Below are positions 15,748-23,598 of a DNA stretch of 34,031 nt, one piece after another; position 1 is the first letter of the stretch; every line of letters starts with the position of its first letter. The stretch lies in NCBI GenBank assembly GCA_000513555.1, contig ALYD01000035.1, forward strand, positions 1-34,031, read 5' to 3'. This DNA is from Lachnospiraceae bacterium JC7 (GTDB lineage: Bacteria > Bacillota > Clostridia > Lachnospirales > Lachnospiraceae). A program made the position numbers and the translations under genes. Under the pieces are notes generated by a model that had not been told where the DNA came from, did no database searches, and saw only the letters and a list, made by a program, of their open reading frames with translations.

Positions 15748-16569
15748 TTATACAAGCTTTTTACGAGCCCAGCGGCTGACTGACTCGATGATAAATACAG
15801 TAACGAACAGAACAAGAAGTATCATTCCTACATTAGGATACTCTCTCCAGCCGAGCTGCTCATTTAAAATGAGACCAATTCCACCTGCACCTACATATCC
15901 GAGGACCGCAGCATAACGTACATTACCCTCGAAATTGTAAAGGCTGTTAGACAGGAATGCCGGCATGACCTGTGGAACTATGGCATGTATAAACGCCTGT
16001 CCTTTGGTAAATCCCATTGCCTCCATAGCCTCAAACGCTCCCATATCGACAGTCTCTATCTCTTCATACATGATCTTACCGATATATGAGAATGAGAATA
16101 TAGCGATAGCTGTTGTTCCGGCAATGGTTCCCAGTCCAAATATAAATGTTGCAATAAGGGCACTGACAAGTGTCGGCAAAGTACGTACTATACTGAACAT
16201 AAGTCTCATGGCTGCCACAATAACACGGTTCTTGCAAACGTTTGTCGATGCAAGCATTGCAAAAGGAATGCAAAGCAAAGAACCTATAGCCGAACCGAGA
16301 AGTGACATCTTTATAGTGTCCAGTATAGGAGTGACTATAGAACCGAAGTAGGATGGCTCAGGAGGGAACATTCTATTCAGGATCACAAAGAACTGGTTTC
16401 CTCTGGTAGCCAGAACCTTAGGATCAAATCCGGTAACCTTTATGGAAACTATACTCATAATAAGGATCACTATCACATAGATAGGTGCCCTTGAACGCTT
16501 CTGCTGAACCGCTTTTCCGTTGTCCAGAGTGTATCTCTTAGGCGGGAAGATTTTATCGTATATACTCAT
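15748..16569 (-). CDS. phnE: Phosphonate-type ABC transporter permease (first PhnE)
   Basis: The 273-aa protein has an N-terminal cytoplasmic stretch (MSIYDKIFPPKRYTLDNGKAV), a membrane helix near residue 30, and five more. The coupling loop is EEIETVDMGAFEAMEAMGFTKGQAFIHAIVPQVMPAF, followed by VLGYVGAGGIGLIL. Its start overlaps the phnC stop by 4 nt (ATGA), showing translational coupling. It is diverged from the second PhnE, so the channel is likely a heterodimer, as in many Firmicute phn-type importers. Confidence 0.9.
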   Translation of the reverse strand: MSIYDKIFPPKRYTLDNGKAVQQKRSRAPIYVIVILIMSIVSIKVTGFDPKVLATRGNQFFVILNRMFPPEPSYFGSIVTPILDTIKMSLLGSAIGSLLCIPFAMLASTNVCKNRVIVAAMRLMFSIVRTLPTLVSALIATFIFGLGTIAGTTAIAIFSFSYIGKIMYEEIETVDMGAFEAMEAMGFTKGQAFIHAIVPQVMPAFLSNSLYNFEGNVRYAAVLGYVGAGGIGLILNEQLGWREYPNVGMILLVLFVTVFIIESVSRWARKKLV

Positions 16570-17318
16570 ACCTCTTCCTCCTGTCCTCCCCCATAGATCT
16601 GATTGAGGATAGCCTTATCTACCTTGTCAGAAGGACCATCATAAACTATCTCGCCGGCACTGATACCGATAACTCTCGTACAGTACTTAAGAGCGAGATC
16701 CACGTGATGGATATTGATGAGGATGCTGATATTCATATCCTGATTTATTCGCTTGAAGTCATTCATAACCTGCTTTGCAGTAACAGGATCAAGAGAAGCT
16801 ACCGGCTCATCCGCAAGAATGATCTGTGGACTCTGGGCAAGAGTTCTCGCAAGAGCAACTCTCTGCTGCTGTCCTCCGGATAACTGGTCTGCACGTACAA
16901 AAGCCTTATTAAGGATACCAACCTTGTCAAGAGCTTCAAGAGCCTTCATCTTCTCTTCCTCATTGTAGATTCCGAAAAGTGAACGGTACCATGGCATATC
17001 CGGTACAAAGGCTGTAAGAACGTTTTTAATTACAGTTGTACGTGTAATGAGGTTAAAGGACTGGAAGATCATACCGATCTTTCTGCGGAAACGACGGAGG
17101 CTCTTGCCTGAAAGAGACATTACATCTGTTCCATCTACTGTAAGACTTCCACTTGTAATATCATGCATACGGTTAATGGTTCGGATCAATGTAGACTTAC
17201 CTGCACCTGACAGACCTATGATCGCAACAAACTCTCCCTGTCCGATTTCAAGGTTTATATGCTTCAGACCTTCATAGCCATTAGGATATCTCTTCCCTAC
17301 ATCTTCAAACTTAATCAT
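16566..17318 (-). CDS. phnC: Phosphonate-type ABC transporter ATP-binding protein
   Basis: This 250-aa ATPase has Walker A GLSGAGKST (35-43), Q-loop FQSFNL (about 85), signature QLSGGQQQRVALAR (about 145), Walker B IILADEPVASLD (about 161-172) and H-loop NIHHVDLAL. The DEPVASLDP form and the family start KFEDVGKRYPNG are typical of PhnC. A frame extends 16 codons upstream; the ATG at 17318 is preferred because AAGGAAAA precedes it and the protein family starts there. It powers the two PhnE proteins, with PhnD supplying substrate. Confidence 0.92.
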   Translation of the reverse strand: MIKFEDVGKRYPNGYEGLKHINLEIGQGEFVAIIGLSGAGKSTLIRTINRMHDITSGSLTVDGTDVMSLSGKSLRRFRRKIGMIFQSFNLITRTTVIKNVLTAFVPDMPWYRSLFGIYNEEEKMKALEALDKVGILNKAFVRADQLSGGQQQRVALARTLAQSPQIILADEPVASLDPVTAKQVMNDFKRINQDMNISILINIHHVDLALKYCTRVIGISAGEIVYDGPSDKVDKAILNQIYGGGQEEEV

Positions 17319-17494
17319 TGCTTTTTCCTTTTCTGTTTTGATTATATATATGAGCAAAAAACTCAATGTTTCATGTGAATGTTTAATGGCTTAAGCATTC
17401 GCATAGAATATTGAATTTAATATGCACTTCGGCTCTGTATCGATATTTGATAAACATCCCCGACCTTACATACCGCTTCTTTAAGAGTAAAAGA

Positions 17495-17528
17495 AAGTCC
17501 GCATGAATGCAAGGCATTCAGCGGACTT
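17495..17528 (-). terminator. Hairpin between phnD and phnC
   Basis: Outer stem AAGTCCGC (17495-17502) / GCGGACTT (17521-17528) and inner stem GAATGC (17505-17510) / GCATTC (17514-17519). On the minus strand it is followed by TCTTTTAC, a modest U-run. In this 247-bp gap it could act as a partial terminator or RNA-stabilising element, making phnD mRNA more abundant than phnCEE mRNA. Confidence 0.65.
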
Positions 17529-17565
17529 CCCAAAATTATTGATGTACCGCTATACAGCTGAATAC

Positions 17566-18684
17566 TTAGTTCTGACCAAGACGAAGTGCCTTGATAAGAT
17601 TCTGAGCATCACGTGCTGAATTGTAGTCGGAATCCTGAGCCTCAACATAACCCTTGTGAGTGTAGATGTTGATAACTTCCTTACCTTCATCAGAGTTTCC
17701 GATATTGATCATAGCCTGCTTGAAAGCAGTCTTGAAATCCTCATCCATCATTACAGTTGATACCTTAGAACCAGAGATAGTATCATTGTAGATTCCCTCT
17801 GTTACACCGATAACATTTGTATCATCCCAGATAGAATTCTGCATTGAATACTCTGCATTCCACTTCTCAACATAGTCACGACGAGCATCAGCATATGTGC
17901 AGAGTACGTCGATCTGACCCTGAGCGAGACGGGCAAAAGCAGTACCGTATGAATCACACTCTACAACATGTGTAAGATCTGTGATGTTCTTTCCAAAGTT
18001 CTTCTGGATCCAAAGTGCAGGGTATACATAACCAGCTGGAGATGTAGGACCCATAACGCCCCAGTTAAGACCATCGAGGTCTTCCCATGTAAGCTCCTCT
18101 CCGTTATTTACCTTATCAGCTACTGCCTTACCGGCATCTGAAGGTCCTGCAACGATAAGTGCACGATAGAAAGTTACCTGATTCTCAGTTGGCTCAGTCG
18201 GCTTCTGATCGTTCCAATCCTTTGCGCTATCACTATCAATAGAAAGTCCATCTCTTGTTGCTGTAAGAAGAACCTCTGCATCCTCATCATAAAGGATGTA
18301 TGTGTTTCCAGGAATGAATCCAATGTCGATTGTTCCTGCGGCGAGACCCTCACCAACAGCCTCAAAGCTTGTTCCTACTGTGATGTTTACATCCTTGATG
18401 TTATAACCGAATGTAAGCATCTCCTTCTTGATCATATCCTTAAGAGGCTCTGTAGCAGTAACGATCTCTTCAGGCTCACGTGATGGTACGAATGCAACAT
18501 TAAGAACATCAACGTCCTTAGCATCTGCAGCTGCTACTGCTGTCTCCTCAGCTGACTCTCCCGCTGCAGCTGTTGTCTCTGCTGCTGCGGCTGCTGTTGT
18601 TGCTGTTGTTGAACTTGATCCGCAACCAGCAAGTGCTGCTGCAGCCATAACAGCGGAAAGAAGTACAGAAATGGATTTTCTCAT
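17566..18684 (-). CDS. phnD: Phosphonate-type ABC transporter substrate-binding lipoprotein
   Basis: The 372-aa protein has a lipoprotein signal with lipobox LAGC (Cys21), an Ala/Thr/Glu-rich tether to about residue 55, and a type 2 periplasmic-binding fold of the PhnD family. Visible parts are VLNVAFVPSREPEEIVTATEPLKDMI, IDIGFIPGNTYILY, GVMGPTSPAGYVYPALWI (the Ser/Thr-rich anion-binding turn) and GQIDVLCTYADARRDY. It would capture phosphonate, phosphite or a phosphate ester at the cell surface. GAGGAGG lies 5 nt before the ATG. No C-P lyase or phosphonatase gene lies in the window, so the substrate may not be a phosphonate. Confidence 0.92.
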   Translation of the reverse strand: MRKSISVLLSAVMAAAALAGCGSSSTTATTAAAAAETTAAAGESAEETAVAAADAKDVDVLNVAFVPSREPEEIVTATEPLKDMIKKEMLTFGYNIKDVNITVGTSFEAVGEGLAAGTIDIGFIPGNTYILYDEDAEVLLTATRDGLSIDSDSAKDWNDQKPTEPTENQVTFYRALIVAGPSDAGKAVADKVNNGEELTWEDLDGLNWGVMGPTSPAGYVYPALWIQKNFGKNITDLTHVVECDSYGTAFARLAQGQIDVLCTYADARRDYVEKWNAEYSMQNSIWDDTNVIGVTEGIYNDTISGSKVSTVMMDEDFKTAFKQAMINIGNSDEGKEVINIYTHKGYVEAQDSDYNSARDAQNLIKALRLGQN

Positions 18685-18820
18685 ATTTTCCTCCTCGATT
18701 GAAGCAAAATGCTTCTTCGTAATAATTACAGCAATAATGCTGTTTATCTAAAAACCTAAGAAAGTATATCCGAGGTTTTTAAATGTGGCAAGTAATTACG
18801 GACAAATTATATAAAAAAAT
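18685..18820 (-). promoter_or_regulatory. phnD promoter and structured leader
   Basis: On the minus strand a perfect TATAAT box lies at 18806-18811, but only a poor -35 (TTCAAA or TTTCAA) precedes it. The ~115-nt leader holds three hairpins: AAAACCT/AGGTTTT (18751-18757 with 18773-18779), ACAGCA-ataa-TGCTGT (18728-18743) and GAAGC-aaaat-GCTTC (18701-18715). No known phosphate or other riboswitch core was recognised. Confidence 0.45.
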
Positions 18821-18965
18821 ATTAAGTTTGAAATAGTTCCCGGTTATGAAAATTCCACAACAGAAGAAGTTTCGATCCGTCTCAACCTGAGCATTACCAT
18901 TTGATTCAAAATACTTAAATTTTCCCATCTCTTTTAAAATATTAAATTTAATGGCATTTTTATAC

Positions 18966-19143
18966 TTATCCACAGATTTTTACACTTTTCCACAATCGTT
19001 TGTCCTCATTAAAACAAAAAAAGACAGGACTCTTAAAGAATCCTGCCTTTGCCGCTTTTTATATGAGTTTTTTAAACTATTTATCAACAGTTTGCATGTG
19101 TTATATCTTCTGATTTATTACAAATTAAATATAGTTATCCACA
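18966..19143 (+). other. Cluster of DnaA boxes
   Basis: Two perfect DnaA boxes TTATCCACA (18966-18974 and 19135-19143) and two one-mismatch boxes, TTTTCCACA (18986-18994) and TTATCAACA (19081-19089), all point the same way within 178 bp of non-coding, AT-rich DNA. No dnaA, dnaN, rpmH or par gene is in the window, so I do not call this oriC. A DnaA-titration or regulatory cluster is the more cautious reading. The last box touches the stop of the neighbouring ABC ATPase gene. Confidence 0.6.
19016..19047 (-). terminator. Terminator of the amino-acid ABC operon
   Basis: On the minus strand GGCAGGATTC pairs with GAGTCCTGTC (19038-19047 with 19023-19032; two G-U pairs) around a 5-nt loop, followed by seven U. 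It lies about 100 nt after the ATPase stop, inside the DnaA-box cluster. Confidence 0.8.
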
Positions 19144-19145
19144 TT

Positions 19146-19910
19146 TTAAAGTATATCTTTATACCTTCCGAGGAAAAGTTTCATTCTTTCATTTTCAGAA
19201 TTAAAGACTTCCTCCGCCGATCCCTGTTCGACTATAACCCCATCCGCCATAAATATGACCTTATCGGAGATATCCCTTGCAAATGCCATTTCATGGGTAA
19301 CTATCACCATGGCGATATGAAGCTCCTTAAGAGACTTGATTACCTTAAGCACTTCACCTGTAAGCTCTGGATCCAGCGCACTTGTAGGCTCATCAAAGAA
19401 CAGGACCTTGGGATTAAGTGCCAGTGCTCTCGCTATGGCCACTCTCTGCTGCTGTCCTCCCGATAACTGATACGGATAATATTCAGCCTTGTCAATAAGT
19501 CCCATCTTATCCAAAAGCTCTTTACCGATCTTCTCTGCTTCGGCCCTAGATTTCTTCTGAACATTTATAACTGCATCTGTTACATTTCTGAGTACGTTCC
19601 AGTGCGGAAAAAGATTGAACTGCTGGAACACCAGTCCGTAGGCTGACTTTACCTTCTTAATAGTCTTCCTGTCTGCATATACAGCCTTTCCGTCAGGATC
19701 ATTCTTGGCAACCACCTCATCCTCATACTTGAGCATTCCCGCATCCATGTTTTCCAGAAGTGTGGCACAGCGAAGAAGTGTGGACTTTCCGGAACCCGAA
19801 GGTCCTATTATGGAAACGATCTCTCCGTCTCCCACTTCGAGGCTTATATCTCTAAGAACCTGCAGATCCCCAAAGCTCTTTTTTACATTTTTCATTTCTA
19901 ATAGATTCAT
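19146..19910 (-). CDS. Polar amino-acid ABC transporter ATP-binding protein (GlnQ-like)
   Basis: The 254-aa ATPase has Walker A GPSGSGKST (36-44), Q-loop VFQQFNLFPHWNVLRN, signature QLSGGQQQRVAIARAL, Walker B VLFFDEPTSALDPEL and H-loop VIVTHEMAFARDISD. The last three are the standard sequences of the GlnQ/HisP group. An insert of about 25 residues (ENMDAGMLKYEDEVVAKNDPDGKAVYADRKTIKK) follows Walker A and is longer than in many GlnQ proteins. CCGGAG precedes the ATG by 6 nt. It follows its permease by 94 nt in one operon; the operon contains no binding protein. Confidence 0.9.
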   Translation of the reverse strand: MNLLEMKNVKKSFGDLQVLRDISLEVGDGEIVSIIGPSGSGKSTLLRCATLLENMDAGMLKYEDEVVAKNDPDGKAVYADRKTIKKVKSAYGLVFQQFNLFPHWNVLRNVTDAVINVQKKSRAEAEKIGKELLDKMGLIDKAEYYPYQLSGGQQQRVAIARALALNPKVLFFDEPTSALDPELTGEVLKVIKSLKELHIAMVIVTHEMAFARDISDKVIFMADGVIVEQGSAEEVFNSENERMKLFLGRYKDIL

Positions 19911-20004
19911 TTCTATCTCCGGTCTGATTTTTTTATTCTCTTGATGTCTGAGGCAAAGGTCTCATTACCTACGTATATGTGGCAAAAACCTAATATGCCC
20001 CTTC

Positions 20005-20655
20005 TTATTTATAATAATCAAGTTTCTTTTCTGCCTTATCCATCAGGTATGCAACGATAAAATTGAATACATAATAGAAAACGCCTGCCACTATAAGCGG
20101 CGTCATGGATGTCTGGCTTGAGGACAGGGCCTTTGCCTTTGTGAACATCTCCATTACGGAAATAGAAAACGCAAGAGATGTATCTTTTACCAGTGTTATA
20201 ACTTCATTTGTCACAGACGGAAGTATACGCTTGATAACCTGTGGCATGATGATACTGAAAAAGGTCTGAACCTTGTTATATCCCAGTATTTCTGCAGCCT
20301 CATACTGACCAACCGGCATAGACTGGATTCCGGATCTGTATATCTCCGCAAAATACGCCGCGTAATTGATAACAAATCCGATATATACAGCCATATTTCT
20401 ATATGTAGGATTAAGCTTGATATTAAAAAGATAGTAAGGTCCGTAGTAGACCACGAACAGCTGAAGCATAAGCGGCGTACCGCGCATTATGGATATATAG
20501 ACCTTCGTGATACCGCTTATGGTACTGTTCTTTGACATACGCCCCAATGCAACAACAAGTCCCAGGGGAAGGCTGAACAGCAGGGTTATGGCAAAGATCT
20601 GGACCGATACCAGAAGTCCTTCAAATAATTCCAAAATAATCTGTGAAATTGGCAC
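20005..20655 (-). CDS. Polar amino-acid ABC transporter permease (HisM/GlnP-like)
   Basis: This 216-aa membrane protein has about five hydrophobic segments and the His/Glu/Gln permease signature IMRGTPLMLQLFVVYYGPYY. The EAA coupling loop is EIYRSGIQSMPVGQYEAAEILGYNKVQTFFSIIMPQV. The start codon is GTG at 20655, fixed by GGAGG with a 7-nt spacer and by the family N-terminus. It probably forms a homodimer with the ATPase encoded next. Substrate specificity depends on a binding protein that must be encoded elsewhere or be unusual. Confidence 0.9.
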   Translation of the reverse strand: MPISQIILELFEGLLVSVQIFAITLLFSLPLGLVVALGRMSKNSTISGITKVYISIMRGTPLMLQLFVVYYGPYYLFNIKLNPTYRNMAVYIGFVINYAAYFAEIYRSGIQSMPVGQYEAAEILGYNKVQTFFSIIMPQVIKRILPSVTNEVITLVKDTSLAFSISVMEMFTKAKALSSSQTSMTPLIVAGVFYYVFNFIVAYLMDKAEKKLDYYK

Positions 20656-20687
20656 AGTGATTCCTCCGATAAATAAAACTTTTCCTG

Positions 20688-20716
20688 ATTATACAAAACG
20701 CTTTAGTCTAATGCAA
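20688..20716 (-). promoter_or_regulatory. Promoter of the amino-acid ABC operon
   Basis: On the minus strand TTGCAT (20711-20716), 17-bp spacer and perfect TATAAT (20688-20693), about 33 bp before the GTG start. Confidence 0.7.
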
Positions 20717-20748
20717 TGATAAATCGCTAAACCACGTTTGATAAAAAA

Positions 20749-20817
20749 ACAGCTTAAAGAGCAACATGCTGTCTTCATACGACTTATAAAGAACATACAT
20801 ATATCTCTTTAAGCTGT
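20749..20817 (-). terminator. Long-loop terminator after DUF3881 gene
   Basis: ACAGCTTAAAGAG (20749-20761) pairs perfectly with CTCTTTAAGCTGT (20805-20817). On the minus strand a run of seven U follows. The 43-nt loop is unusually large. Confidence 0.8.
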
Positions 20818-20860
20818 CTTATATAGAATAAACTGATATGATCCTTACGAATCCTCCGTT

Positions 20861-21757
20861 CTATTCTTCGTTTTCTTTTTCATCTTCTATGAATTCCAGA
20901 TTGCCCTGCATCCATATCTTTCCTTTAAATCTTCGTCCCACTGCAGGAACACCTTCCAGATCCGATTCATTAATGGCAACATGGAAGATACAGTCATTGC
21001 AGTTGATCTTCATATCCACTACATTTTCATGGGTATAAACATTTTCCTTCACCCTCAGGGATACGATCTCACCAAGTATGGAATAAATATCACACTCAAC
21101 ACCTGTCGGCATAAAGCTCGTTTCCACTATACTGTACAGATCCTCTGTCAAAAGGCGATGATGAGCTTCATTATACATGTTGATGTCTGTCTCTGTAAGT
21201 GTATTGATAGCCTCCTGATCACCCTGTCGGGCCGCTTCAACAAGGCTTCTGCGCTCATTGCTTTTACTCTTTCGGGTCTCCACATCTTCCTTCTTCTCTA
21301 TAGGGAGAAGGATCTTTCCCTCACTTGCAAGGCCTGTAAGAAAAGCCTGACGGGCTTTCACGTGCATCTGCATCTTAACAAGCTCCCGAAGCTGAACTGA
21401 ATTAGTCAGATAAAATATAAGTGTTATTCCCGATCTGAAGTCCTCAAGAACTCCTGCATAGGTCTCTTTTTCCAGATGTCTCTCCACAGAGCCGGCCTCT
21501 GTCAGTGTTCCGTCATAGGATCTCATATATGGGAAATAGTAATTTCTGTGGAATACACCATCACTGGTTCTCTCACCAACGACAGCTATGCCCATGGATG
21601 GAGCTACCGGAAGCTGATACTGTTCGATAACCGATCCATCAGTTCCGTTTATGACCAGTGTCTTATTCTTTTCATTTACGGCACGTTCTATAAGCGGCTC
21701 CAGCTGCATATCCGTTTGAATTTTTGAAAATCCGATTGTTCTCAGAAATTTATGCAT
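20861..21757 (-). CDS. DUF3881-family protein of unknown function
   Basis: The 298-aa protein begins MHKFLRTIGFSKI and has no signal peptide or membrane helix. I recognise the MHKFLRxIGFS start and the C-terminal VVDMKINCNDCIFHVAINESDLEGVPAVGRRFKGKIWMQG as DUF3881, a family I associate with Lachnospiraceae. Central Lys/Arg/Glu-rich sequence (KKEDVETRKSKSNERRSLVEAARQGDQEAINTLTE) suggests a long helix. AGAGGT precedes the ATG. No function is known to me, and the neighbours, amino-acid transport and gdhA, do not settle one. It appears to be monocistronic, with its own terminator. Confidence 0.85.
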   Translation of the reverse strand: MHKFLRTIGFSKIQTDMQLEPLIERAVNEKNKTLVINGTDGSVIEQYQLPVAPSMGIAVVGERTSDGVFHRNYYFPYMRSYDGTLTEAGSVERHLEKETYAGVLEDFRSGITLIFYLTNSVQLRELVKMQMHVKARQAFLTGLASEGKILLPIEKKEDVETRKSKSNERRSLVEAARQGDQEAINTLTETDINMYNEAHHRLLTEDLYSIVETSFMPTGVECDIYSILGEIVSLRVKENVYTHENVVDMKINCNDCIFHVAINESDLEGVPAVGRRFKGKIWMQGNLEFIEDEKENEE

Positions 21758-21804
21758 GAATACCTCTTTACTGTCTATGCAAACCTCTGTTTTAAATCAA
21801 CGAA

Positions 21805-21828
21805 AGTCAGGTGGATGACCACCTGACT
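21805..21828 (-). terminator. Hairpin after gdhA
   Basis: AGTCAGGTGG (21805-21814) pairs with CCACCTGACT (21819-21828), loop ATGA. It lies 40 nt beyond the gdhA stop; the U-run is short (TTTCG), so termination may be partial. Confidence 0.65.
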
Positions 21829-21866
21829 CCCGTATCTTACTATAACCACTTATTAAATGCAATCAC

Positions 21867-23323
<1,457 letters not shown>

Positions 23324-23417
23324 ATATCACGTCATAACTTTTGAGTAAATATAAAATAATAGATATGCCTAAATTGTATATCACTCTGTATTTTCCGGAT
23401 AATCCCGCTTTATTTCC

Positions 23418-23539
23418 CTTAAATGAAAGAAGATGTGGAAGTCATTTAAGACCCTCACATCTTCCTTTATATGAACTTGCTGCCACAAGGTTCACGTCTT
23501 TTAGTCGAATCCGGGAACACCTCCGGTATTCCCGGATTC
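23418..23539 (+). ncRNA. Candidate structured RNA or cis element between gdhA and adhE
   Basis: In 122 non-coding bases there are four inverted repeats: CTTAAATGA/TCATTTAAG (23418-23426 with 23442-23450), GAAGATGTG/CACATCTTC (23429-23437 with 23456-23464), TGAACTTG/CAAGgTTCA (23472-23479 with 23486-23494, one bulge) and GAATCCGGGAA/TTCCCGGATTC (23507-23517 with 23529-23539). The first two interleave, as in a pseudoknot or a pair of alternative hairpins. The last is followed on the plus strand by CTTTTATC, a possible terminator. A clear promoter was not found. It could instead be a leader element of gdhA on the other strand. Confidence 0.35.
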
Positions 23540-23598
23540 TTTTATCTCTATACTATCAATAGGGACAAATATCTGAGTCAGGCCCCTCATCCTGCATC

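Noticed and set aside
18966..19143. Calling the DnaA-box cluster oriC
   Set aside because: No dnaA, dnaN, rpmH, gyrB or par genes nearby, and no skew evidence available from one window.
18951..19466. 171-codon plus-strand frame across the DnaA-box region
   Set aside because: It runs antisense through the ABC ATPase gene and a terminator; no RBS.
23491..23515. tRNA T-arm-like stretch GTTCACG...GTCGAATCC
   Set aside because: No acceptor, D or anticodon arm can be folded around it on either strand.
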